52,811 nt of DNA from IMG/VR virus record IMGVR_UViG_3300050015_000111, positions 1-52,811 of that record, one strand, 5' to 3'. Shown here piece after piece: positions 25,166 to 32,340 of this stretch (position 1 is its first letter; every line of letters starts with the position of its first letter). The position numbers were made by a program, and so were the translations under genes. The notes under the pieces are model-generated. The model ran no database searches and was not told the origin of the DNA. It saw nothing but the letters and a program-made list of their open reading frames with translations. The DNA is from a virus.

Positions 25166-25532
25166 CTTCACGATCCTCCTTGTCGCCGCGGCTCATGCCT
25201 TCGACTGGCTCCAAGTGTGCAGCCGAACTCATCGGATGGCTGTCGGCGCCGACGCTGCCACCGGATTTGCGACCAGGACGGTTCTCGTGATGCTTCGGGG
25301 CGTGGCCGGCAACCATGGTCGGCATCTTGCCCTTGTGCATGATGGCGCCACCGCGCTTGCGGCGCTCGGCTTCCTTCTCGGTCTCGGACCCGACGCCGGA
25401 GTACACCTCTTCCTTGGGGGCCTTCTCTTCGATCTCGCCGCCCTTGGCGCGGACCTTGCCTCCCCGCTTGCGCTCTTCCTCGATCTTGCCGCCGCGCTTC
25501 CGCTCTTCGGCGTCGTGACGTTCTCTGCTCAT
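25158..25532 (-). CDS. Highly charged protein with KRGG repeats (124 aa)
   Basis: Low-complexity, strongly charged sequence with repeated motifs (EERKRGGKI, EERKRGGKV, RAKGGEI, ERRKRGGAI) and a His/Pro region. It is probably disordered and may bind nucleic acid or capsid proteins during assembly. AAAGGAA precedes the ATG. It lies between the beta-helix gene and the proline-tail gene. Confidence 0.6.
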   Translation of the reverse strand: MSRERHDAEERKRGGKIEEERKRGGKVRAKGGEIEEKAPKEEVYSGVGSETEKEAERRKRGGAIMHKGKMPTMVAGHAPKHHENRPGRKSGGSVGADSHPMSSAAHLEPVEGMSRGDKEDREDD

Positions 25533-25552
25533 CGTCCTATTCCTTTACTGTC

Positions 25553-26551
25553 TCAGAGGACCAGCGAGATGCCGCCGCCAGGAGCGGAAACAGCACTCAT
25601 GTTCATGTAGACGCTATTGCTCGGGGTCGTCTCCCAAGCCGTGATGCCGAACGCCGTGCAGCAATCAAGCAACACACCGCCTCCGGCCGCCGCGTTGACG
25701 TTAAGTGCCTGAGCCATCGCCGAACCCGCCGACTTGATCGAACTCAGGAAGATGCTGTCCCGAATCACGCACTCGCGATCGATGCCGCTGGCGCCGATCA
25801 GGATATGGCTGGAAGCCGTCCCGCTACCGCCAAGATCGGCTTGGAACGAGCAGTTGTCGAACAGCATCCGAGGTGCGCCGCCCTTGATCTCCAGCGTGTA
25901 GTTGGTGGCGTTACGAACGGTGGTGTTGGTGCCAAATACGCAGTGATCGAAGGTCGATTCACCGACGTTGTTGTTGAACACGAACGCCCGGGCTCCGGTC
26001 AGGTTGGCCGTGCCGGTCGTGGTGGTGGTGTCACCGAAGCCCAGGAACTCGCAGTTAACGTAGTTGTTTCGGCCGCCATCGTCTTCCCAGTTGATGAGCG
26101 CCCCGGCTGTGTTGCTGAACCCGTAGAACGCCTGGAGGTTGGCGAACAGGCAGCCCGAAGCCGTCACGCTGACCAGCTTGTTGAAGCCGGCGGTTCCGGC
26201 CAGAGTGGTAAGTGGCGCGAGGCGCGCTCGCTTGCCATAGAACGAGCCGTTGCACAGGCCGATGAGGTGGGTCTGTCTCTTCGACCACACCAGCGTCGCA
26301 CCCTGGTAGCAAGAACCGGCACCAGAAGTCGCGCCGCCGCCCTGAAACAGCACCACGTCGTCATTGTCGGCAACTGCCTGCGCGTGCGCCTGCGCGAGCG
26401 TAGCGAACGGCGAGTCAGCCGTGCCGGCGTTGCCGTCCGACCCGAAGACCGGATCAACGAACCAGTAGTTCCCTGTAAAAACAGGCAGGCCACCCATCCC
26501 CATGGTGGGGACGCCGTTGACCTCCAAGCCGCTCAGATGGGAAATACCCAT
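25553..26551 (-). CDS. Right-handed beta-helix protein (332 aa)
   Basis: After a short N-terminus comes GNYWFVDPVFGSDGNAGTAD followed by SPFATLAQAHAQAV, the usual opening of pectate-lyase-like parallel beta-helices. Later coils show Asn/Cys/Gly-rich repeats (NNYVNCEFLGFGD, STFDHCVFGTN, MLFDNCSFQAD). Such proteins may decorate capsids or act as depolymerases; no catalytic residues are obvious. It starts with TAATG overlap on the endonuclease gene, behind GAGAGGAG. Confidence 0.7.
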   Translation of the reverse strand: MGISHLSGLEVNGVPTMGMGGLPVFTGNYWFVDPVFGSDGNAGTADSPFATLAQAHAQAVADNDDVVLFQGGGATSGAGSCYQGATLVWSKRQTHLIGLCNGSFYGKRARLAPLTTLAGTAGFNKLVSVTASGCLFANLQAFYGFSNTAGALINWEDDGGRNNYVNCEFLGFGDTTTTTGTANLTGARAFVFNNNVGESTFDHCVFGTNTTVRNATNYTLEIKGGAPRMLFDNCSFQADLGGSGTASSHILIGASGIDRECVIRDSIFLSSIKSAGSAMAQALNVNAAAGGGVLLDCCTAFGITAWETTPSNSVYMNMSAVSAPGGGISLVL

Positions 26552-27600
26552 TACGCACTCCTCTCCATTTGCACCACGTTCGAGGTGCGGTTACGCTCTA
26601 GGTAGGATGCCGCGGCACGAAGGCGCGCGGGGGAGTCGCCAAGAAGACCAATGGCGGTGTTGCAGTCTGAACAAAGCAGGCCACGCACGGCGTTCGTCCC
26701 GTGATCGTGGTCAACAGAAAGCCAACGCACAACGCCGTTCCGGGTTGCCGTCTCGGGCTTCTGGCAGATCGCGCAGACGCCGTTCTGGACAGCGAGCATG
26801 GCGTCGAAGGATTCGATGGTCATGCCTTCATAGCGACGAAGCATATTTTTCCGATTGGCCTCTGGGTGGCGCCGGTGGAAGACCGCATTGGCCTCCTTCA
26901 TCGTCCGTCCAGCACGAAGGTTGCTGATGCGGCAATCCCCCGGGGTCTCATTGTCGAACATGACCTTACCAAGCGGCCATTCACCGTAGTGGTGTAGCCA
27001 CGCAAGCCGCTGCGCCTGATGGTCGCAACCGAAGATGTGGATGACGCGATACCCGCGCATCTGAACGTTTCCGGCAGGCTGCCCCTTGATGCGCCCACTA
27101 CCGCTTTCGCGCCACGTAAAGATGCCGGTCAGGGGGTCGTAGTTCAGCAGTTCCCGCAACGTATCGGCATTCAGTTCGCCGGCCCGTTCGCGCAGGTCCG
27201 CTTTGTAGGCGCGGCGAGATTCGGTATCCTTCACACGCTCCGAGTTCGGAACCGACAGCCGAAGATTGCTGATCCGAACGTTGGTCGTGTCGTCGTCATT
27301 GAACCGAAGAACCGTCGTCGGCCACTCGCCATGCATGTAGAGCCACGCCAGGCGAGCGGCTTGGTACACCTTGTGGTCGATAATGACTTCCCAATGGGAT
27401 GCCTTCAAACGACCCGCCAGGCGCCCGGCCAACCGCTGACTGCCCGCCCGGCGCCATGTGAATACCCCGGTCTCGGGGCTGTAGTCCAACATCGCCTGAA
27501 GCTGTGCCTGATCCAACATCCCACTCTCTACCACTTCATGCGGAGGATTCCGCATGTCATGGTCCTCTATAGCACCATTGAGGGTGGGATGCAAGGTCAT
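26551..27600 (-). CDS. Endonuclease VII-type nuclease fused to two degenerate HNH-like domains (349 aa)
   Basis: Two related blocks come first: YSPETGVFTWRRAG with ARLAWLYMHGEWP and ISNLRLS (about residues 40-125), and YDPLTGIFTWRESG with QRLAWLHHYGEWP and ISNLRAG (about 155-230). Both resemble HNH_3 domains but lack the usual histidines. The C-terminal 110 residues match recombination endonuclease VII: CAIC, LSVDHDHGTNAVRGLLC and CN-AIGLLGD. It could resolve DNA branches or act as a homing endonuclease. ATG at 27600 was chosen; TTG at 27633 overlapping the capsid stop and ATG at about 27558 are alternatives. Confidence 0.8.
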   Translation of the reverse strand: MTLHPTLNGAIEDHDMRNPPHEVVESGMLDQAQLQAMLDYSPETGVFTWRRAGSQRLAGRLAGRLKASHWEVIIDHKVYQAARLAWLYMHGEWPTTVLRFNDDDTTNVRISNLRLSVPNSERVKDTESRRAYKADLRERAGELNADTLRELLNYDPLTGIFTWRESGSGRIKGQPAGNVQMRGYRVIHIFGCDHQAQRLAWLHHYGEWPLGKVMFDNETPGDCRISNLRAGRTMKEANAVFHRRHPEANRKNMLRRYEGMTIESFDAMLAVQNGVCAICQKPETATRNGVVRWLSVDHDHGTNAVRGLLCSDCNTAIGLLGDSPARLRAAASYLERNRTSNVVQMERSA

Positions 27601-27629
27601 TTTATTCTGCTTAATTCCAGCTAAGTCCT

Positions 27630-28541
27630 TCAAGTTGCTGGGGTTGATCCAAACAACGCCCTCGGGTTGTAGTATCCGGTGAAAAATCGGCTATACCCTT
27701 TTACCAGAAGGTTGTCTGTAATGAAATCAATCTCCATGCTCATCTCAAACGGCTCGCGTTCGAGGAAGATGAGGCCGGGGATGGTGGTGAGCACGAACCA
27801 GTAACTCGGAGAAGTCAGGAAGTCCAACACCTCGTAACCGTCCGGCAGACTGCCGGTGGCACGCATCGCGTTGGCGTCGTTGTCGGACGTGCCGGGCCGC
27901 AGCGTGGTGTGCCACAACCGGGCAGCGATCCACTCCAGGGCCGGCGGAACCAGCAGCTTCTTGCCGCGGGCAAAAATCTTCAGGTTCGCCTGGTCGCGGA
28001 AGTTGACGCGGACGTTGGTCAACGCCTGAAGGAGCGATCCTTCGTTGAGGTCAAGCTGCGTCGAGAACGTGTTCGCGTAGGTGCCGCCGTCGATCGGATG
28101 CAGCGTGGAAAGCAGCGCCACGCCATCGCCGCCGACGTTCGGGTTGTAGGTAGTCGCCGAGTTGAGCACGTTCGCCGAGTAGATTTCCTCGGCCTGCTCG
28201 AAGCTGTTCTGGAGGCCCAGGTTCGATGCCGGGAACTGCGACTCGTACAGGTTATCGGCGATGGCCTTGCGAGTGATCGCGTAGCCAAGACCGATTTCCC
28301 ACGCCTCGTGGTTGAAGATGAACCGCTCGCCCGCGTTGTTGTCCATGGCGGTCGCGCCGCCCTCGAACTTCAACTGCGGCAGGCTGACGTAGCGGGCCTC
28401 GGCGGTGCGCTCGATGCCCATCTTGGACACGCCACGCTCCAGGTATTTCGGCCACTGCCGAGGGATCATCTTGTACTTGCCCTCGATGCCCCGCAGCCCG
28501 GGACGGGTCAAGTCGTAGAGGGCCGCAACATTGATTGCCAT
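27630..28541 (-). CDS. Major capsid protein, Mu gpT-like HK97 fold (303 aa)
   Basis: The sequence (MAINVAALYDLTRPGLRGIE, then LERGVSKMGIERTAEARYVSL, FNHEAWEIGLGYAITRKAI, LNSATTYNP, LLVPPALEWIAARL and LEREPFEMSMEIDF) follows the pattern of Mu-like gpT major head subunits. Length and position, after the scaffold candidate and decoration gene, agree. It is expected to form the icosahedral shell. AGAGGGC precedes the ATG. It is transcribed with the decoration gene from the promoter near 29300. Confidence 0.85.
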   Translation of the reverse strand: MAINVAALYDLTRPGLRGIEGKYKMIPRQWPKYLERGVSKMGIERTAEARYVSLPQLKFEGGATAMDNNAGERFIFNHEAWEIGLGYAITRKAIADNLYESQFPASNLGLQNSFEQAEEIYSANVLNSATTYNPNVGGDGVALLSTLHPIDGGTYANTFSTQLDLNEGSLLQALTNVRVNFRDQANLKIFARGKKLLVPPALEWIAARLWHTTLRPGTSDNDANAMRATGSLPDGYEVLDFLTSPSYWFVLTTIPGLIFLEREPFEMSMEIDFITDNLLVKGYSRFFTGYYNPRALFGSTPAT

Positions 28542-28556
28542 TTTCTATGCCCTCTT

Positions 28557-29177
28557 TCAGATGCCTGCCGCGCCGCCGGCGCGAACCGTGTAGTTCATCT
28601 TCACGACAGCCCAGTTGTAGATCGTCGTGTTGTCGGCGCCGTTCTGCCCCGGAGGAGCGAAGGTGCTGTAAAGATCGACGATCTTGAACGGCAACGTCGC
28701 GGTGACGGTCATGTTGTTGTCGTCGATGCAGTAGCTGCTGATGCCCGTCGCGGTATTGCCGCCCGCACCCGCCACCCACTGCACGTTTTCGCCGATATTA
28801 GTCAGGGCAATCGGGTTAGTGGAGGTGCCAAGTTCGGCGGCCAAGAACAGGGTATCCGGGTCTTGGATGACGAACGCCGTCACCACCGTCGCGGAATTGG
28901 TCAGCGCCACACCGGGCCAGTACTTGCTCTTGATCGGCAGCGCGGTAAGAGGGGTGTTGGTGGTGTATTCGCATCCCCAGAAAATGCCCGCAAGGGGCGC
29001 GGTCTGGTCCGAGGCGAGGATGATGTTGCCCGAGGAGTTGTAGGCAACGGGGTCGCCGCGGAACATGGCCGTGGCGTAGTTGTAGGCAATCGTTACCCTG
29101 GTCAGACCGAAATTCGGGGTTTTCCCAGAAACGCTGCCGTACGGCTGAAAGCCGAACTGGAACTGGACATTCGCCAC
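28557..29177 (-). CDS. Capsid decoration / head-stabilising protein candidate (206 aa)
   Basis: Begins MANVQFQFGFQPYGSVSG, has a beta-rich centre (NYATAMFRGDPVAYNSSGNI, LAGIFWGCEYT) and lies 15 bases before the major capsid gene, the usual place for decoration proteins. The pattern 'FRGDPV---SSG-I' is common in such proteins. AGGAGA lies 8 bases upstream of the ATG but falls inside an inverted repeat that may hide it (see 29181-29266). Confidence 0.65.
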   Translation of the reverse strand: MANVQFQFGFQPYGSVSGKTPNFGLTRVTIAYNYATAMFRGDPVAYNSSGNIILASDQTAPLAGIFWGCEYTTNTPLTALPIKSKYWPGVALTNSATVVTAFVIQDPDTLFLAAELGTSTNPIALTNIGENVQWVAGAGGNTATGISSYCIDDNNMTVTATLPFKIVDLYSTFAPPGQNGADNTTIYNWAVVKMNYTVRAGGAAGI

Positions 29178-29180
29178 GCT

Positions 29181-29266
29181 GGCGGTCTCCTGATCAGGAC
29201 CATTCCTGCGCCCCGAGCTTCGGGGCCAAGCGATCCAAGGGAGACCGCCATCGGCGCGATGGCGGT
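29181..29266 (-). promoter_or_regulatory. Folded leader with alternative pairing over the ribosome-binding site
   Basis: In the minus-strand leader, a 9-bp stem with a 5-base loop is formed by 29266-29258 and 29252-29244. The same 3' arm plus its flank (29250-29240) is also exactly complementary over 11 bases to 29190-29180, which contains the ribosome-binding sequence of the decoration gene. A second hairpin (29226-29210, 7-bp GC stem, 3-base loop) sits between. The two pairings exclude each other, so this may control capsid gene translation. Confidence 0.5.
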
Positions 29267-29288
29267 TGCCTATTTAGGCATCGAGCAC

Positions 29289-29315
29289 CTTATACCCATT
29301 CCTGACGGGGGTCAA
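29289..29315 (-). promoter_or_regulatory. Putative promoter of the capsid unit
   Basis: TTGACC (29315-29310) and TATAAG (29294-29289) are spaced by 15 bases, shorter than ideal; TAAGGT with 17-base spacing is an alternative -10. It lies between the 81-aa gene and the decoration gene and would give a leader of about 105 bases carrying the hairpins at 29181-29266. Confidence 0.4.
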
Positions 29316-29324
29316 GTGTCTTTT

Positions 29325-29570
29325 TTAGACGAGTTCAAGCCACTCCCCACCGAGTTTCAGTCGGCACCGAAGGCTTTCGTCGAGCCACATGCACTCCGCT
29401 TCTACGACGGCCTCTGACCCGCGCCGGTGTAAACCGGGGTGCCAAAGCATGATGATCCTGTCAAAGCGGCTACCAACCAAACCCTCCGCCGGATGGATGA
29501 TCCGGCATCCCGGCCACAGGATTCTCACGGCACCGTCTAGGTGAGGCAAACAAACGACGGCTGTTTGCAT
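29325..29570 (-). CDS. Small hypothetical protein (81 aa)
   Basis: Begins MQTAVVCLPHLDGAVRILWP and ends LKLGGEWLELV. The ATG follows the stop of the previous gene directly (TAGATG), with GGTGGAG upstream. The composition (Trp, Cys, His, Arg) looks like a folded small protein. No family is recognised; its place before the capsid genes suggests a head-assembly accessory. Confidence 0.55.
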   Translation of the reverse strand: MQTAVVCLPHLDGAVRILWPGCRIIHPAEGLVGSRFDRIIMLWHPGLHRRGSEAVVEAECMWLDESLRCRLKLGGEWLELV

Positions 29571-30080
29571 CTACTCCACCATGATCTCCGTAGTCCCGGA
29601 TTCTCGACGAACCACCGGAACCGTGCTTCGGCTGGCGTCGCGAGGGCCGGTGCCGGGCGGCGCATAGATCAACTGCGAGTTCATGTCGTCCACCCGCTGC
29701 TTTGCCTGCCGGGCCGCCAGTTGGCGCTTGATCCGATGCACGCGATCGGGGATTTCGTACAGCATCATGCCGTCAACGATGATCGGGCCTTTGGTGCCCG
29801 GGGGCATGTAGAGACCATCATGGCGTTCGGCCGGAACCGCTCGCCAGCCGCCGCGTTCGGCATCGGCCGTTCGGGAATAGGCCGGCTGGCCCAGCACCTC
29901 GCACGTCACCCACTGATAGGCCATCCCATCGGGGATGATGTGCTTCGGAACCGCGTACTTGTCGGTGTCGGTTTGCTGAGAGAAATAGGTCTCGATCTCG
30001 GAATCCGACATGGTGTCGAAGTCGGGACCGGCGTGCAGGGATTTGTGAAGGGGATCGCGCGGGGTGTCAAGACAGGGCAT
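29571..30080 (-). CDS. Conserved-type phage head-region protein (169 aa)
   Basis: Contains MSDSEIETYFSQQTDTDKYA, then VPKHIIPDGMAYQWVTCEVLG and GWRAVPAERHDGLYMPPGTKG, segments seen in uncharacterised phage proteins next to scaffold and capsid genes. The C-terminal third is helical and basic (RVHRIKRQLAARQAKQRV). It may help head assembly; no enzymatic motif is seen. Confidence 0.65.
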   Translation of the reverse strand: MPCLDTPRDPLHKSLHAGPDFDTMSDSEIETYFSQQTDTDKYAVPKHIIPDGMAYQWVTCEVLGQPAYSRTADAERGGWRAVPAERHDGLYMPPGTKGPIIVDGMMLYEIPDRVHRIKRQLAARQAKQRVDDMNSQLIYAPPGTGPRDASRSTVPVVRRESGTTEIMVE

Positions 30081-30092
30081 TGTTATTGTTCC

Positions 30093-31124
30093 TCACCGAC
30101 GACGATATGGATATTCGCCGCAGGCGGCAAGTCGTGATTTTTCCGATGCGTAGTCCGCAGGATCGACACCAAGCCACTCGGCGGCCTGCTTGTCCTCCGG
30201 AGAAACGTAGACGTCTCCACCGCGCGTCCGTCCACCCTGGCCGCCAGCATCTCGGCTCGGCGGCGCGGATGGAGGTGGGGCGCCCCGCTGGTCGGGCGGC
30301 GTTTCACGTGGAACCTCCGGCGGTCGATATGTCGGGGATGCTGCCGGTTCGGCCACGCCTGCCTCCTGTTTGATGAGAGCGAAATACTCCGGGGTATCGA
30401 TGGTTAGGCCACGCCCTCGCGCCAATCCTTCGGCGCCCGTAATGCGATCGAACGCAGCCTGATCGGTAAAGAACTGCGGGTTGTCCCGCAGGAAGGTTGC
30501 CGTCGCGTCGGTGCGGCTGGCAATGAAAGCGTCACGCGATGGGGCGCCGAGGCGGCTAAGGATACCGCGCTCCGTTGCCGTTGCGGCCTCCGGTCCTCGG
30601 GGTTGCGGAGGTGGCGCTCGCAGTCTGGATTCCCGTTGGCGTTCGTACTCGCCCTTGCCGCGTTCCAGCTCGCCAACCTCGAACCCTAGTCGGCCAAGCC
30701 GCTCAGTGATCTCAGCAATTCGGCCAAAATCCCCAGCCTCTCCGGCCGTCTTCATCTCGGTTTTGAGGGATTGGACTTCGCCCTGCGCGGCACCGAGGGC
30801 GGTGACGATGGCGGTGAAGCCGGTATCCTCGGCCCCCTGCGCGACACGGAAGGCGTGTTGCTCGGCCGCCACCCTGGCCTGCCGCTCCTCAGCACGCTCG
30901 CTTTCCGCCTGCGTAGCGCGGTTGCGCCATCGGGACAATTCGGCGGCAGCGCGTTCGGCGGCATCTTCGGGGGGCGGGGCCTCCTTGTGTTCTTGTTCAG
31001 GCGTCGGCGGCTCCGGTCCTTCGGCGGAGCGGCGTTCCAGGATTTCGCGGATGCCAGGCGCTTCGCCGGTTATCGGGTTGACGATCGGCGTCTCGGGAAC
31101 ACGGGTATGAGATGTGTCGCTCAT
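30093..31124 (-). CDS. Scaffolding protein candidate (343 aa)
   Basis: Low-complexity, highly charged and helical (AAERAAAELSRWRNRATQAE, IAEITERLGRLGFEVGELE), with disordered Pro/Gly-rich ends. Size, composition and position between portal and capsid genes fit an internal scaffolding protein. The C-terminus includes YVSPEDKQAAEWLGVDPADY, a possible coat-binding tail. Assignment rests on context, since scaffolds diverge quickly. Confidence 0.65.
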   Translation of the reverse strand: MSDTSHTRVPETPIVNPITGEAPGIREILERRSAEGPEPPTPEQEHKEAPPPEDAAERAAAELSRWRNRATQAESERAEERQARVAAEQHAFRVAQGAEDTGFTAIVTALGAAQGEVQSLKTEMKTAGEAGDFGRIAEITERLGRLGFEVGELERGKGEYERQRESRLRAPPPQPRGPEAATATERGILSRLGAPSRDAFIASRTDATATFLRDNPQFFTDQAAFDRITGAEGLARGRGLTIDTPEYFALIKQEAGVAEPAASPTYRPPEVPRETPPDQRGAPPPSAPPSRDAGGQGGRTRGGDVYVSPEDKQAAEWLGVDPADYASEKSRLAACGEYPYRRR

Positions 31125-31127
31125 GGC

Positions 31128-31613
31128 TTAAAAGACCAAATCGGGGCGAGGCAGGATCATCTTCACGCTACGCTCGCTTTCCAGAAGGATGCACTCCTCT
31201 TTCCAGATACGGCAGCGAACACCCTCGCCGCGGCGGAACATCACCCAGTCACCGACCCTGCAGCGGTCTTCATCCCTAAACTCAATGGCGTCGTTCTCCT
31301 CATAGGCATGCGGTCCCATCTTAAGGACGAGTCCAGAAACGCCCTGCCACTTGTCCTCGTCACGCACCTTGTCGGGAAGGAAAAGGCCAGACCCCTGCCG
31401 CTTTTCAGGCCGCACCCAGATGGCGACGAGGATACGATTCAGGGGGATGACCACATCGCTCAAGTCACCGACCTTGTGCCAGATTTCGGCTTTGTTTTCA
31501 GCAAAGAACGCCGCTGGGTCGTTGACTAATCCAAGGGCTTCGCTTTCTCGTTGCGCCGGTCGCGTGACCAAGCCGATCGGCGACGGGGCGTCCGCCGCCT
31601 TGTGTGCTGTCAC
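31128..31613 (-). CDS. GroES-like co-chaperonin (161 aa)
   Basis: Residues about 58-160 follow the GroES pattern: LNRILVAIWVRPEKRQ at the start of the barrel, a mobile-loop-like GSGLFLPDKVRDEDKWQ, GVSGLVLKMGP, then CRVGDWVMFRRGEG and a terminal CILLESERSVKMIL strand. About 55 extra N-terminal residues are unusual. Phage co-chaperonins such as T4 gp31 replace GroES to fold the capsid protein, which fits the location between portal and capsid genes. GTG overlaps the previous stop as GTGA. Confidence 0.75.
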   Translation of the reverse strand: MTAHKAADAPSPIGLVTRPAQRESEALGLVNDPAAFFAENKAEIWHKVGDLSDVVIPLNRILVAIWVRPEKRQGSGLFLPDKVRDEDKWQGVSGLVLKMGPHAYEENDAIEFRDEDRCRVGDWVMFRRGEGVRCRIWKEECILLESERSVKMILPRPDLVF

Positions 31614-31798
31614 TTTCTCTTCTCCTCTGTCATTTCATCTATGATGGCTTGAACGCGCTCCAAGCCTTTGATAAAGCCGACTCTTCTCTGGTAGTCTGGC
31701 CAGTCGGAAGCAGACCCGTTGGCAAGCTGAGAGGCGCGGTCAGCGATATCCTCGATGACGCGCGCCTTTAGCATATCGAACGGCTGGGAAAGGATCAC
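31610..31798 (-). CDS. Small helical phage protein (62 aa)
   Basis: Reads as two helices (FDMLKARVIEDIADRASQLA and GFIKGLERVQAIIDEMTEEK). GTG start overlaps the preceding stop (GTGA) and its stop overlaps the co-chaperonin start. Short helical proteins of this kind are common between portal and capsid genes. Function unknown. Confidence 0.6.
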   Translation of the reverse strand: MILSQPFDMLKARVIEDIADRASQLANGSASDWPDYQRRVGFIKGLERVQAIIDEMTEEKRK

Positions 31799-32340
31799 TT
31801 CTTCCCCTCAGCCTTTTCCAACCGACCCTCACCCGAACCCGCCCCAGCCGTCATCCGGCCACCACGGGCACGCGGCGGCATCCCGGCAGGAGGCGCACCA
31901 GGAGGCATCGGCCCCATGCCGCCCACGGGAGCACCCGTGGGACGCGGAGGCATCGCGCCCCCAGGAGGCATTCCAGCGCCCGGTGGCGGGGCACCGCCGC
32001 CCGGGGGCGCGCCCATCGGAGGGCGCATAGGCACCGGAACCGGAACGGGGCGATCCTGGCCCTGACCTTGCGGCATGACGATGTTCACGGTGGTTTTGCC
32101 GCCGTGCTTGCCAGGACGATCCACCTTGCCGCCGCGGGCGCGGCCCTCGACCAAGTGGGCCTTTTTGATCTCGGCGGCCATGTCTTTCTTGTCTTCAACC
32201 TTATCCTTTCGCATCGCGGCGTCGATCATCTTCTTGTCCTCGGCCTCATCGCCGTGGACGGCGCCCCCGTGCGCCCGGTGTTCAGCCACCCTCTTGTCGC
32301 GGCTTTCTTTGACGGCTTCCCGGAGTTCGTTGAACTTCAT
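31795..32340 (-). CDS. Charged, Pro/Gly-rich protein with RGG motifs (181 aa)
   Basis: The N-terminal half is helical and charged (MKFNELREAVKESRDKRVAE). The second half is a collagen-like Pro/Gly/Met stretch. Two RGG-type motifs occur (VEGRARGGKVDRPGKHGG and PPRARGGRM); the first closely resembles the one in the 128-aa protein at 24.4-24.8 kb. It overlaps the end of the portal gene by 59 bases. Probably disordered, perhaps an assembly factor. Confidence 0.6.
   Translation of the reverse strand: MKFNELREAVKESRDKRVAEHRAHGGAVHGDEAEDKKMIDAAMRKDKVEDKKDMAAEIKKAHLVEGRARGGKVDRPGKHGGKTTVNIVMPQGQGQDRPVPVPVPMRPPMGAPPGGGAPPPGAGMPPGGAMPPRPTGAPVGGMGPMPPGAPPAGMPPRARGGRMTAGAGSGEGRLEKAEGKK

Noticed and set aside
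27909-29417. A 502-codon plus-strand frame opposite the capsid and decoration genes
   Set aside because: It is the mirror of two recognised structural genes in high-GC sequence; its translation is Arg/Val/Gly-rich with no family pattern.
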